From assembly GCA_014529385.2 (NCBI GenBank), contig CM043947.1, positions 101,233,811 through 101,297,810 on the forward strand: DNA of 64,000 nucleotides. The letters are read 5' to 3'. The notes beneath the pieces are model-generated. The model was not told the origin of the DNA. It was given only the letters and a program-made list of their open reading frames with translations, and made no database searches. Origin of the DNA: Adiantum capillus-veneris (Eukaryota > Streptophyta > Polypodiopsida > Polypodiales > Pteridaceae). Every line of letters begins with the position of its first letter. Within the stretch, counting starts at the first letter, position 1. Made by a program: the position numbers and the translations under genes. Below, in pieces: positions 11,240 to 23,800 of this stretch.

Positions 11240-12554
11240 TTTTTTTGGGCATAGTGGGGAAAATGCTGAGGAGTTTTTGGATAACTTGGAGATGGATTTT
11301 CTTGTCTTTGGGAGGGATGACGAAGCATTGAAATTGAGAGTTTTTCCTTTGATGCTCAAAGAAGAAGCTAGGGTATGGTTCCAGGATCTAGATCCAACCC
11401 AAAGAGCTGAATGGGAGGGATTGAAGGTGGCTTTCCTACGAAGATTTCAACGAGCCAATTCGGGAGAAGAACTATGGCAACGGCTTCTGGCCCTTCATCA
11501 ACTTGACCCTCATGGTTATGCAACCTATGAGGAAGGTTTTCTGAAACTTTGGGGGCAATGGTCAAACTCACTAAACCCTGGTGAGCGAGCTCCCAATTGC
11601 CTCCAAAAGGATCGATTTATCTCAGGTTTGTACCCCTTGCTAAGGGAGAAGGTAAAGAGAAAATTTCCTAATACTTTTGAAGATACCTTAAGAATTGCTA
11701 GGGAAAAGAATCTAAAGATTCTCTATCAAGCCCAAGCTGGCCAGCTAGCTTTGGGAGGCAATATCACAACTATGGAAGCTTCTCACGTACCTCCAAATGT
11801 GCCTAATGCACCAGGCCTCAATAGAGGTCAACAAGAAGATATGCTCCAACAAATAAACAATCTCACAAACCAGCTAGAGGGTTTGAGAGTAAATCTTGTG
11901 CAGGGTGCAAGAAGGCCTATTGAGGGGAATGGTGGGAATCGGCCACCAATGAGACATCAAGCAAGGGAAATGTTGTGTTACAATTGTGGGGAAAATGGCC
12001 ACGGCATGTATAACTGCCCACATCCTAGAAGATATGACTACCCTGTTAGAGGTTCTCGACAACAAGTAAGTCCTCCCCGTGCTAGAGCTCAAGCACAAGA
12101 GCAACCGCAACCTCAAATTTTGCAGCCACCTCGTGCTCAAGCTCAAGCCCCTGCTACTCAACCAAATGTGAGCATCATAAGGATGGAGGAGGTCGTCAAG
12201 GGCAGAAGCAACCAGGAAGAAATAGTTAAAGGGAAGATGAAGATAGATGAAGTGGCTACAATGACTATCAAGTGTGTGTGTGTCCAAGATGAAGTAAGTA
12301 AAGAAACAAGCAAAGATGCAAGCAATGAAACAAGTACATCTCGGGCAACTAAAGATGAAGCCAAGAAGAGAAAGACTCGTACTAGGTCTCAAATTGACAT
12401 CTCTGATTTCCCTATGGGATCTCGGACACAATCTTATGACTTGACAGATGATGTGAGTTCTCAAGGACCAAAGATTACTTGGCCACAACTACTTCATATC
12501 TCCCCAAAGCTGCAACGACAGTGGTCAAAAATGGTGAGCACGAGGGCAAAGTGA
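11226..12554 (+). CDS. gag: Gag of element 2
   Basis: 442 codons. The N-terminal 170 residues form a retrotransposon Gag domain (EFLDNLEMDF, ARVWFQDLD, FLRRFQ, GLYPLLREKVKRKFP), which builds the virus-like particle. A zinc knuckle CYNCGENGHGMYNC (C-x2-C-x4-H-x4-C, near residue 248) binds RNA. A Pro/Gln-rich and Lys-rich tail follows. The stop TGA at 12552 is followed in the same frame by the protease. Element 3 reads through at the equivalent place, so this TGA is probably a mutated Arg codon rather than a true end. Confidence 0.9.
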   Translation: MAFPNFFGHSGENAEEFLDNLEMDFLVFGRDDEALKLRVFPLMLKEEARVWFQDLDPTQRAEWEGLKVAFLRRFQRANSGEELWQRLLALHQLDPHGYATYEEGFLKLWGQWSNSLNPGERAPNCLQKDRFISGLYPLLREKVKRKFPNTFEDTLRIAREKNLKILYQAQAGQLALGGNITTMEASHVPPNVPNAPGLNRGQQEDMLQQINNLTNQLEGLRVNLVQGARRPIEGNGGNRPPMRHQAREMLCYNCGENGHGMYNCPHPRRYDYPVRGSRQQVSPPRARAQAQEQPQPQILQPPRAQAQAPATQPNVSIIRMEEVVKGRSNQEEIVKGKMKIDEVATMTIKCVCVQDEVSKETSKDASNETSTSRATKDEAKKRKTRTRSQIDISDFPMGSRTQSYDLTDDVSSQGPKITWPQLLHISPKLQRQWSKMVSTRAK

Positions 12555-14570
12555 AGTAAGCTAGTAAGTGTAATCAAAGCCTATGGTCTCAAGGATATAG
12601 TGCCTTTGGTGGAGGCTCAAATCAAGGGACAACGGATTCCAAAAACTTACATTGACAGTGGAGCATAGGTTTGTGTCATGACAAAAAAGCTAATGCATCA
12701 ATTAGGTTTAGAGGTAATGGGATCATCAAACTTTAGGGAAAAAATGGCCAATAATGTCTCTGTCACTTGTGTGGGTGTAGTGAAAGCTTTGAGAGTTTCT
12801 GTTTTTGGAATCACTACAGAGGTTGATGCTTATGTGATGCCAGTGAAGGGAGAAGGATACCCCCTTATTTTAGGACGACCTTGGCTCATGGGTATAGGAG
12901 CTAGGCAAGATTGGGCAACAGGAGACTTGGAGTTGAGGCCTCGTGTGGGTGGCCATAGTCGGAAGGTGGTTTACAACTTGAAGAATGGGCGACAAGAGAA
13001 CCTTGAACTAGAGACGTCAGCTGATGAGTGGAGCTCAAGTGGATGCTCCTCATCCATGGATGAGGAAGAGAGTTCAAGTGAAGAGAGTGATAGCACTCTC
13101 GAAGTCATGGGCGTCACCATAAAGGAAACTACCTCATCAGAAGAAAACCCAAGGATCCAAATGGAGAATGTGTGGGATGCCAGCCTAGAGAAGATGTTAT
13201 CCAAGGATATAAAGGAAGAAGAAAGGGAGGGTTATGTAAATGTTTTTAAGAAACATGCATCATTTTTTATTTCTGATTACACTCACATTACAGGTGTCAC
13301 TGCAGTGAAGCATCATATCCATCTAAAAGAAGGGAGCAAGCCAGTAGTACAAAAAATAAGAAGATTAGGAGTTGTGCAACAAAATGCACTATTGTTCGAG
13401 GTGAAGAGACTCTTAGAAGCAGGATTCATATACCCAGTAGAAGATTCAGAATGGGTCTCCCCAGTAGTGGTGAGGCCAAAGAATAATGGTAAATGGCGAG
13501 TGTGCGTGGATTACAAGCCACTAAATGCTGCAACAAAGAGGGACCACTTCCCTCTCCCATTTCAAGATGAGATTCTAAATGAAGTAGCAGGCCACGAGCA
13601 ATACACAGTGTGTGATGGCTACTCCGGCTACTTTCAAATACGCATTGCAGAGGAGGACCAGAAAAAGACTACTTTCATCACACCATGGGGTTGTTTTTCA
13701 TTTCAAGTCATGCCTTTTGGTCTCACCAACGCTCCAGCCACCTTTCAACGATTCATGAATATGGTCTTCCAACCTTACTTTGGTAAGTCCATAAGGGTTT
13801 TCATAGATGACTTTTGTATTTACAGCTCCAAAAGTATGCATCTCGGCAAGATTGATGAAGGATTTACTCGTTTAGCTAAGCTGGGTGGACAACTAAACAA
13901 GGACAAATGTCACATTGGGGAAAGCAAGGTTACACTATTGGGGCATGTAGTGTCCATTGATGGAATCGAGGTAGATCCTGAAAAGATAGAAACATTGCTA
14001 AATCTACCTTCCCCAACTTCCATCAAACAATTAATCTCTTTCTTGCAAAAGCTAAGATATTTGAGTAGATTCATACACTTACTCTCCCAAGTGATATTTC
14101 CTCTACAACAGCTGACTCGTCAAGAGACGCTTGTTTGGAGTGAAGAAAGTGATGGGCATTTTAGAGACATAAAAAAAATGTTAGGGTCACTCCCTATAAT
14201 CCTCCAACCTTGTTGGGAAGAAACATTCTTTGTAAACCCTAGTGTGGGAGAAGAGGCCATTGGTGCCGCCCTCCTACAAAAAGATCCAAAAACATCCTTT
14301 ATGAGGCCTGTGTATTTTGCTAGCCGCCTCATGGAAAACACAGAGAAGGCCTACACCCTGATGGAACAGCTAGTGTTAGCCCTCATGTTTGCGGTAACCA
14401 AATTTCGGCCATACTTGTTGCCAAAGAAGTTTGTAATTATCACTGTGGAGGACATGTTTCCCTATGCACTACAACATATGGAAATCTCTGACAAAATAGC
14501 AAAGTGGGTGGTGCGACTTCAAGATTTGATTATACAATACAGGTTGAAAGAACAACTCGAGCATGCTTAG
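12555..14570 (+). pseudogene. pol: Protease, reverse transcriptase and RNase H of element 2
   Basis: In frame with gag. The protease active site (YIDSGA, about 12648-12665) is followed at once by a TAG where element 3 has Gln. The long frame from 12678 holds the rest of the protease (GYPLILGRPWL), then the reverse transcriptase with WRVCVDYKPLN, LPFQDEILNEV and the catalytic VFIDDFCIYS (near residue 373; FIDD instead of YIDD, as in Tat/Athila elements). RNase H follows (residues about 515-580). The frame runs out at 14570 after a one-base shift near 14530; the following frame starts at 14504. The product would copy element RNA into DNA. It is broken by the stops and the shift. Confidence 0.9.
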
Positions 14571-16384
14571 CTGACATTTTAACAAACAAGTGTTATGAAA
14601 AAGTTTTCCATTTGAAGAGAAAGGAACTTTCACCACCTCCAGCTCTAGAGGCTCTGGTCAATGCTTATAGCCTCTACTTTGATGGAGCATACAAGAGAAC
14701 CAAGGATAAGGCAACTGCAGGCATTGTGGTCTTATCTCCATTGGGAGAGAGGATCCATGGTGAAGGGATCACTCTAGAAGATGTCCACTCCAACAATGAA
14801 GCAGAATATCAAGCTCTAATTCATGGCCTTTGTTGGTGCCTGGATAATTCAATTGAGAGATTAAATGGTTTTGGTGACTCCATGATTTTGGTAAGGCAAA
14901 TGCAAGGTACATGGGCTTGCAAAAATGCCAGTCTCTCTACTAAAATGAGAGAAGCCAAAGCTCTTATGAGGAGATTTAGGGAGGCACAAGTACATCATGT
15001 GCCAAGAGACAAGAACAAGGATGCAGAACACCTAGCATCATCGAAGTTAAATGAGTCAATAGTGGGAGCAGTGGCCATCAAACTTCCGCTTCAGCAAGGC
15101 AAGGAGGACTTAGAAGATATTATGCACATTTTGGAGCAAGGAGAGGCTCTTAAACACTTGAATGCAGGGGACAGGCGATGGTTAGCTAGGAAGGCTACCA
15201 GGTATCGCATAGTAAATGATAATTTGTATCGTCTTGGTAAGGATGGTGTGCTTAGGAGAGTGCCTTTGAAGAGTGAAATTGAAGAGATTTTAAAAGCGTG
15301 TCACAATGATGTGTGCGGAGGACACTTTGCACACGACATCACTAGTAGAAAGGTTCTACAAGCTGGGTTTACTTGGCCAAGTCTTCATCGTGATGTCAAA
15401 TACTGGTGTCAAACATGTGATGAATGTCAGAAAGCAGGACCATGACAGCTCATAGCTGAACCACAGAACCCAATAAAGGTATATGTGCCCTTTGAGAAGT
15501 GGGGAATTGATGCCATAGGGCCTCTACCATGCCCTCACTCAGGTAAAGAGTACATCATTATGGGAGTAGACTACATGACTAGATGGTGGGCTGAGGCTAT
15601 GCCAACCAATAGAATTACTACTAAGGATGTGAGTCAGTTCATCTTTGACAACATCTGTTGTCGGTTTGGCACCCCTCTTGAAATACTATCTGATAGAGGA
15701 CCAGGGTTTAGAGCAGACTTGGTAGGAGAACTCATGGAGAAGCTAAATATTTAGCATCAAAACTCTACTCCTTACTACCCTCAGTGCAATGGCTTGGTGG
15801 AAAAGGTAAATGGAATCATTTGCAAAATTCTCACCAAACAGGTACATTCCAGGCGCCAAGATTGGGACAAACACCTGAATGGAGCTCTATGGGCCTATAG
15901 AACCTCCTTCAAAACCGCATTAGGGTACACACCCTTTCATTTGGTTTATGGAAAGGAGGCGCTTTTGCTCATTGAAGTGAAGTTAACAAGTCTTCGAATA
16001 TTGGGTAGCCAGGTAGGCTCTCAAAAGGAGAAAGTACATCAAAGGATCATGGATCTAGAGAGGATGCAATTGGATCCTGAAGAAGCCATCAACCACTATT
16101 CTCAAGAAGTAGAGAAGCGCAGAGAAAAGTTCAACAAAAAGCTAGCATCTAAAGACATCAAAAAGGGATCTCTGGTGCTTCGATATGACAATCGCTTCGA
16201 CACTCGTAAGGATGGAAAGTTTCTTTTTCGATGGAAAGGCCCGTTCTTGGTCACCAAAAAGTTCAAAAATGGCTCTTACAGACTTCAAGACATTGATGGT
16301 AAAGTGCACAAGACCAGGACAAATGCATGGCATCTAAAGCCTTATCACATCAGAATAAGGTCAGCCCAAGATCAAGGAAAGTAG
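14504..16384 (+). pseudogene. pol: Second RNase H and integrase of element 2
   Basis: The frame begins by overlapping the end of the reverse transcriptase part. It contains an archaeal-type RNase H (LYFDGAYKR near residue 58, NNEAEYQAL near 100), which with the first RNase H marks the Tat clade. The integrase follows: zinc-binding H-x-H-C-C module (about 15297-15440) and catalytic core with GVDYMTRW, LSDRGPGF and LVEKVNG supplying D, D and E. The tail has RWKGPFLV and HLKPYH (GPY/F module); no chromodomain is seen. Breaks: TGA at 15443 and TAG at 15752, both at places where a C-to-T change explains the stop. An extra Trp is present in TRWWAEA. Confidence 0.9.
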
Positions 16385-16715
16385 GCTAGAGGCATAAATA
16401 CCTCTAGCCAGGTTTGGGGGTGCTATGATCCGAGCCTATCACAAATTTTTTGTTTACTATATTTTGTTGGTTTTCCCTGCTTCTAGAGGTTTACAATAAA
16501 ATAAAGAGTGGGAACAACCTCTTGGAAAAATTCAAAAAGTGACTTGATGGGAATTTTTCCTTGACTAGTTCACAGAATGTGAAAGGTAGAACCTAGTGGT
16601 AAAGGGAAGGGAAAATATGTAAATGTGAAAAGAAAAGATATGATGTGTTTGTGGAGCCATGCACCCATGATACAAGGGTCATGAGGGGTTCATATCATCA
16701 TGGCTTTGGAGCCAT
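16385..16715 (+). other. 3' untranslated region or start of the 3' LTR, element 2
   Basis: A polypurine-like GGTTTGGGGG (about 16410-16420) comes 30 bases after the integrase stop, followed by TGCTATGATCC. By position this is where the 3' LTR should start. Yet the 5' LTR copy matches only from 16716 on, so about 300 bases may be missing from the 5' LTR. Confidence 0.45.
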
Positions 16716-17721
16716 ATGATGATTCAAACAGATGGGACCCAGGTGGAAGACTTGGTGAAGGAAGGAAACAGACACATGATTTTGCTGGATTTTTAAAAAA
16801 TACGTCCACTCAGATCCAAGAAAAGTTGTCTTCATCAAAGTTCTAGCTTATGAGCTGGAGATTCTGACCATATTTTTTCATAATTTTTACAGCTACGGTC
16901 TAGGAAATATGGCAAAAATGGTGGACACCCGTTTTTTCAACTGTGGTGGAGACCACCTCCTCTACCTTTACACACACACCCTTCCTTTTCCACATTGAGT
17001 CCTTCTCTAAAAATCAGCCATTAGTCTCCTCACCCTCCCCTCCTTCCTCCTCTCTCTCAAGCTCATAAAAACATCACAAATTCCTCTTCTAATCACCTCT
17101 CAAATCATGCTTAATCTTGTTGTAATTCATAAGTTTTCATTCAACCCCTTCCTATTATTACTAAATATGCATTGATTTTATGTAGATTCTTTACATTTTA
17201 AAATAAGGAAGCTCTTGGACTCAAGCTATGGAGGAAGGAGTGAAGACAACACAAGTGATGATGGAGCCAATTAGTTGCAAATTGGTCAAAAAATCACTTG
17301 GAAGGAGCTTCTTCATTGGTGGAATGTCCCTAATCAAGCTTCATTTGTACAAGTTGCACTTGGATCTTAAGCTCACTCCTAATCACTCTCTTGCCTATAT
17401 AAAGAGGCCCCCCCTTTTGTAATTTTAAGTCTCCCTCAGCCTCATTGAGTCTTTGTATCACTCATCATGAGCCCATAAAGCTCATTCATTCACTCTATTC
17501 TTGCACATTCTAGAGTGCAAATTGTTCTATGCTAGTAACCCCCCCTCCTCTCACTTATGTTAATTAAGAGAGATCATTTATGTGTGTGTGAGAGTGCTTG
17601 ATGTGATTTTGGCTAAATCTTGAATTGTTGTTTATTAATCTACATGCTGTTGGTGTTGGGAGTGCTTGAAGTTATCCATTCCTTGTGTACACATTGAGGT
17701 TAATGCTTCATTCATAGTGAT

Positions 17722-17787
<66 letters not shown>

Positions 17788-17901
17788 GTAGCGGTCCTAG
17801 TCCACACTTCCAAGACTAGGTGGTGCCCTCATCTAATTTCCCTTGTGGTGAAATGGAGTTTGTTGTGGTGTAGAGGCCGCCATTCCAAATTTCCTTCGTC
17901 A
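16716..17901 (+). repeat. 3' LTR of element 2
   Basis: Direct repeat of 8990-10181, ending in CGTCA at 17901. TATA box near 17396; (CT)n tract at about 17723-17783. It may begin as early as 16419 if the polypurine tract there is the real one. Confidence 0.9.
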
Positions 17902-18282
17902 ATATTATCCGTTAAATTCCCCCTGTTGATGATATATAAGGGCATTATTAGTTAGTTTTGAAAAAAATCACACTTTAACATCAAACTTTTTTCCTCCCTC
18001 TTCAAACATTGCCCTTAATTACTTAATACTCTTGCACCCCTCCTAGATGGCGTACTCCAAAAAGACCGTGTGCATGGGTTGAACAATCCTATCTATGCAT
18101 AGCTGTGGCTGGCTCTACCATGCTTTGAAGATCAATGCAGTTCAAACCATTATGATGTGCAAGAGGTGGGTCTTGAGTGATTAACTCAAGGGTTTCTGAT
18201 ATCGAGGCTTGCTATTGCTATCTTCCAAAGATCAAATCTTGTAGCTTGTCTGCTCTTTGCTTAATTGTACCATCAAGATGCG
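17902..18282. other. No recognisable gene
   Basis: Sequence between element 2 and the minus-strand integrase region. It may hold the 3' part of the old minus-strand element 4, but no second LTR copy is in the window to show this. Confidence 0.35.
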
Positions 18283-18780
18283 TTAGCACGGGGTGATTTC
18301 CTGAGCTTTTGTTACCAATAGTGACTGTTGTTGAGCTTTTAATTTCCATTGATATCTTTGTTTGTCTTGGTCAAAATGGTGTGGTTGAGGTTTCTGAGAC
18401 TTAACTCTCCATTGCTTGATTGCTTTTGCACTTTGCGAAGAGGGTTTCTTCCAAATCCATTTCGTGTTAGGTTCCCTTCCCGGAGAAGTGTGTCTCTGTG
18501 TTTTGACTCTCCGAACCGTCTTTGGTTTTGTCGATGATGTTTTGGGTACCCAGATTTGAATTGGTTTGTACTTAAGATGTGCTTTCTGTACCCAAATTTT
18601 CCTGACTCCTTGCATGCTACTTGTAGAATTTTCTTGTCGAGAGGATGGAGAAGATTGATTACTTCGTGGTTTGCTTTGCTGATAATTGTTTTTCCATTCC
18701 TCCTTGCTTGATTCAATTGAAACTTTACTTTTGAGCACCCGAAGCCAAGATTCTTCTTGGGCTTCATCAATAACCTGCTG
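18283..18780 (-). pseudogene. Tail region behind integrase with WVPK motifs, element 4
   Basis: Two overlapping minus-strand frames of about 150 codons, basic and rich in Gln, Lys and Ser. One contains KIWVQK and QIWVPK, spaced about 20 residues apart. The same type of motif (KWVPK, RWIPK, IWVPK, VWVPK) occurs behind the protease of the unrelated young element at 53.0-53.4 kb. The role is unknown. Frames are broken, in line with the age of this element. Confidence 0.45.
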
Positions 18781-20374
18781 TCATTTTATCTTCCTTTGCT
18801 TGGCTGCATGCATTCTTTCTAGCAATTCATTGGTTAGTGGAAAATTGTACTGCTTTAAACGACACCCACTAATCCAATTAGCCATTGGTTCACCATCTAG
18901 GGTGGACAAATTAATTGCTCCACTTGGAGATACATCTTCAATGATTCACGGTTCATTTCCCTTTTTCTTAAACTTGGAATGTGTTGCTTAAGGGAATATA
19001 CTAAAACTAAGTCCCCTCTCTTGAAGATTTTTGTAATGAGATGGGAATCAAAAGACTGTTTTTGTTTCCATTTTTGTGCATAGATGTGAGCTAGAGTAGT
19101 TAGCCTTTGCTCATCTAGCTTCTATAAATATTCAAGTCTTTTTGACAATTCATGTTCAATCCACTCAAGATTCTTTGCCACCCTTAGTTGTCGGCAATAG
19201 AAATTCTATTGGCAGTATGGCATCAAGACCATAAACAAGGTTAAATGGTGTAGCATTTAAAGCTGTTTTGAATGAAACTCGATAAGCCCATAGAGCATCA
19301 TGGAGATTCATTTCCCAGCCTGTCGTTCCTGAACTAAACACTTTAGTTAACACCGAGCTAAGAATCTTATTCGTATGCTCAACTTGTTTGTTTGCTTGTG
19401 GGTGATAAGGAGTTGACTTGTTATGGATGACCATAAATTCATTAAGCAGATACTCGATTACCTGATTGAGAAAATGAGTTCCTCTATCACTGACAATTTC
19501 TAATGGCATTCCATATCTGGTGAACACATACTCATATAAGAATGCGGTAGTGGTTCTGGCATCATTCTTTTGAGTTGCTTTAGCCTCGGTCCACTTAGTC
19601 AAATAATCCATAGCTACAATAATATATTGAGCTTGGGTTCTATAAGAAAGTGGCTACATTGGCCCAATAAAGTCTATACCCCATTTTACGAAAGCTCTAG
19701 CTCCCATCATTGGTCTTAAGGACATGCTATCTACTCGTGTTGGCATTTTTGCTCTTTGACAAGCATCACATCTTCGAACATATTCTTTGGAATTTGCAAA
19801 ACGTGTTGGCCACCATATGCCTACCATCAAGATTGATCTTGTGGTGGTCTCACTAGAAAAGTGACCTCTAGCTAATCCAGCATGTGCTTGTTCTATAATC
19901 GGAATATATTCGTCTTCATTTGCACAAAGACGCAGATGTTGACCCTTACCTCTCCAATACAATTGATTTCCAATAAGAGCATAGTCTCTTGCTTCAGTTT
20001 CAATTGCTCTTTGACGACGTTTACTCATATCCTCACGAAATGTTCGGCTCAATAAGTAAGTAACTAGATAGTTACTCCACTTAGGAACAGGTGACATTTG
20101 AAACAATGTTACGTGAGGTATGGGTGTTTGTTTTTGACATTGAGGACAATCCTTTACATAAGAGCGAACATCACTCCTCATAATTGGCCAAAATACTCCA
20201 AGTCTCAAGATCCTTTGCATAGTTTGGTCTTCCGCAAAGTGAAGTCCCACTATGGTAACATGTGATTGACTTAGGTATTGGTTTTTCTCTTCAAGATATA
20301 ATGCATAAGTGCAATATTCCATCTCGATTTCTTTTGTATAGCCTACCAGCTAGTAATTGATACATAGCCTATTA
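18781..20374 (-). pseudogene. pol: Integrase of old Tat-like element 4
   Basis: Minus-strand reading. Two zinc-binding modules lie in tandem: the first with GLHF and CPQCQ (about 20330-20140), the second with AHAGLARGHF and CDACQ (about 19890-19760). The catalytic core follows: KWGIDFIGP, AMDYLTKW, IVSDRGTHF, then a Val-Glu-His segment where Gly-Gln/Ala-Glu is usual, and LWAYRVSFKTAL. The C-terminal GPY/F-like part (SPSGAINLS, GCRLKQY) reaches about 18,800. Integrase inserts element cDNA into the genome. Frameshifts and stops break it. Its reverse transcriptase lies 18 kb away at 38.65-40.3 kb because a DNA transposon sits between. Confidence 0.85.
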
Positions 20375-20376
20375 AC

Positions 20377-20405
20377 ACCTATTTAGGAAAATAGGGAAAA
20401 ATTCA
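20377..20405 (+). repeat. Left terminal inverted repeat of the DNA transposon
   Basis: Starts ACCTATTTAGGAA, then ends in ATTCA. It matches the reverse complement of 38577-38605 at 24 of 29 bases; the five differences are all A/T changes. Confidence 0.7.
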
Positions 20406-20615
20406 CACATTTGGGACGATTCTTTGTGTCTCATGGACTTGAGGTAAGGTTGTATTGTACTAGGTTGTTTCACATATGAAAACTGAGATACAATGTTTAG
20501 TGGATACTTATGAGTCTGCAAGATCCAATATGGTCCGTTTTCAACAACCATAGTATATACTAGAGTGTTTTTGCACATGTTAGTTTACAAATACACACAC
20601 ACTCACGTGCACGTG

Positions 20616-20618
<3 letters not shown>

Positions 20619-20655
<37 letters not shown>
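20619..20655. repeat. (CA)n microsatellite
   Basis: About 18 CA units after a short GTGCAC-rich lead. Confidence 0.95.
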
Positions 20656-20657
<2 letters not shown>

Positions 20658-20897
20658 CTCATGCACCGAAAATTTTCTTCCCACACATGCTTCATTTGAT
20701 AAAACAATTAAAATGTAAGTTGCAAGAAAAACTTGGGTGACTAATGTGAAAAAAAACACCATTCATATTGAATAAGATTTCTTGAAGATTACAAAGGTGG
20801 GATGCCATTATCAATGTTGATAATGACCATAGCTATGGGTGGACTAATTGGACCCATTGCTAGAAGATTACAAAGTTGAAAGGAGAATGCTAAGCAA

Positions 20898-23800
20898 TCA
20901 TTCCTCTTCATTTGCATTGACATTTGATGGTGCCTCATGTTCATCAAGTTTCAACTGACTATCTTTGGCCTTGAGGATTATTGCCTTTGGAATCTTGATT
21001 TTTTCAGGAATTCGTCCACCCTTGGGCTTCCATGCCCAAATGATGCAGCTAGTGTCTTCCCAACATTGAGGATCATTGATGTTCTCTCTCCAATACTTGT
21101 TCCAACAATCCTTGTAAACCTCCACATCACTTGCATTCTTCTTCTTTGAAATTGGTGCCCCAGTATTGTATCTTCACTTGAAGATAGGTTGCCGAGTCAT
21201 TTTTCTGATCAATATCTGTTGCTGCCACTCCTAACCAAATTGGGTAATTTTCATCACAAGGTTGCACAAGTACAAAGTCTCCCTTTGCCACATCAAGAGT
21301 TGGGTTGAACTCCTCAACAAGTTTGTTGGTGGCCCTCTATTATGTCAAGTGCTTCATCTAGACCATCTTCCAATGGAACTTCAAGAGGATGATCTTGTTC
21401 ACGCATACTCCTTGGCCAAAAGTCATCAAATAAAGTGTTTTCACTTTGTCCAGGGTTTTGCATAGCTGAGATTCTCCCAGTACATAAGAACTGGGTTGAT
21501 CCACCTAGCATACTCACTTTCATCTCCTTTCTCTTGCAAGTGATCTTTCCACCAACTAACATACTTCTTTATTCCTTCCATAACTTTCTCACTATCTTTA
21601 ACATACTCAAAGGGTGGTAATACTTTTGGAACACCTTCAGGAATCTTGGCTCCTCCTTGGTCATTTCTCTTCCATAACTCTATACCATTTTCGGGTAACC
21701 AATCCACATTTTTAGGGTGCACTTTGTATTTCATCAAAGGTATTCCATCACTCATATAGAAGCTAAATTGCAATGGATTTGAATGACCCACTAAGCTATC
21801 TGCTCCATCATGTAAGAACCCCTATACAAATCCTTTAAAGTCTGCCACCTTTTGTAGGAGAAAAGGTGCTGGATGCATGCTAACACACTCACTGAAGATC
21901 TTCATCAAATGTGGAAATGTAAAAATGGCTTGTTTTCTAAGCTTCTCAGAGAAGCGACTGAACAATGCATCAATGTCTTCATGAGTGTGACCAACCATAA
22001 GAAATCCAAGTTGTACAGTGTCAAAGACTCCTCGTGCAACCAACAATGATAGGTATGCAAACACATATCGATTCTTATTTTCTGAACCACAATTGTCAAG
22101 TTGCAACAACAATGTTCTTGGCAACCTCTTGAACCCAAATACATTGCCATCCTCTTGTACATGTGCATTAGTACCAAAGATTGATTGCATCCTTGGACAA
22201 TCATTTCCCTGTCTAGAAGCAAAATCCTCAGTGTCCACATTCACATTTGTGATTAGATCATTCTCTGCCTCTTCATTTTGAGCACTCTGTTGCTTGCAGT
22301 ACTGGTTTTTCTCCTTAAGCACTTTCATATGGTGATAGAGAGAAGCTGTAGACAAAACACAATAAAAAAGATTTGTTCGTGGTTCTACACTTGAGTTTTC
22401 TAAGCTCAAGTCACCAAACATATGTTTATCTCTTCTTTCTAAGTTTCTTAGACATTTTGAGAGAGATGCAATTGTGAAGTTGGGATCACTCGGCCATAAT
22501 CCCAATGCAAAGTGACCATAAGCTGTTTGTCCATGTCCATGAGTGAGCATTCCTATCAAGGATACTGGAAGCCTCTCAACTCCATTGAGAGATTTTGGAA
22601 CTGGTTTAATTTGTGGTATAGCAGTCTTACTCTGGTCCATCTTGTCATGTATAATGCACAAGAACTTGGTTGGATTCATTTTTGAAGAGCTCCTCCAAGC
22701 ATAGTACAGATTTCTACAGCTCATTTGTTGAAACATGTGTGATCTCCTCTGTGCCATGTATCTAGCACTCTCCACCTGATTTTTGGTAGACTCTAGCTTG
22801 ACCTTTATGGATGTGCAAATGTCACATTTAGAGAATGTGCTTGATTTTGATAAAGTGACTGTCTTGAAGACTGTGTTCTACAACCTTGATAATGTTGGTT
22901 GTGACAACGTTGTATTCCATTGTGACAAGTGTGTCGTTTACTTCCCGCAAAATGTCCACTTGTTTGTACATCGTTGGTAGAACACGTTGAGTTTCCCGAG
23001 TGCCATGCATGGTTTTCCTTGACTTATGTGGCATTTGATCTGCATTATTATCTATGAAGCCTTGTATGAGTGCTTTTGCCATCTCAACATGTGTCAAGCT
23101 CTTCCTTATTATTCCAGTGTTTCCATGATTGCCATTGCATGCTCCATCCAAGAATTTTTTACGCAGCCTGTAAAATGTTGACTTTCCTATTCCATGCATT
23201 ACATACCATGCTTTACTACATACCTTCTTTCCATCAAAAGTAAGCTCAAAGCATTCCTCTTCTTGATATTTTCTATGAGCCATACTCATACAATCCAATA
23301 CAAATGTGCATCGACTAGTGTAGCTTTGTCCCCAAAAGTCTGCCCTCGCTTGCATGATTTTGGATCTGTTTCCAATCTGGCAGCATCACATCTCACAACA
23401 ATCAATTGTTGCAACTTTGTGAATGTTTGCAGCATCACATTTTTTGTTGAAAGCATGAGCATTACCTTTTTTTTTTCTAGGCCTAACTTTATGTACATAA
23501 CTCCTTTTCTTACCTGTCCCATCTCTTATATCATAGTCACCGGCAATGGCATCCTTCTCTCTATCATTTTGAGTTTGAAGAAGAAGACCTAGTTCTGTAC
23601 TGGTGGTACCTTCTTCAAAACTAGTTTCAGTGTTGTTATGTATGCCATCATCCTCATAGTCATCACTGGAAGCATATAAGCTGTCAAGGGAATCTTTCGT
23701 TTCTTCCATGAGGAAATCTTGAATACCCTCAATGGCAGAAGAGGATCCAGTGTCTTTGATCAAGGGCTCACCATTCTCAAATGTGAGTTGCCTAATAGGC

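Larger units (their letters stand above)
8990..17901 (+). mobile_element. Gypsy element 2, Tat-like LTR retrotransposon
   Basis: An 8.9-kb element with two direct repeats of about 1.19 kb at its ends. Between them lie a PBS-like site, a leader ORF, small ORFs A and B, gag, protease, reverse transcriptase, RNase H, a second archaeal-type RNase H, and integrase. Two RNase H domains in this order are typical of the Tat clade of Ty3/gypsy elements. At least four C-to-T-type stops and one frameshift break the polyprotein, so it is not autonomous now. No target duplication is found at 8990/17901, so one end may be truncated or rearranged. Confidence 0.9.
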
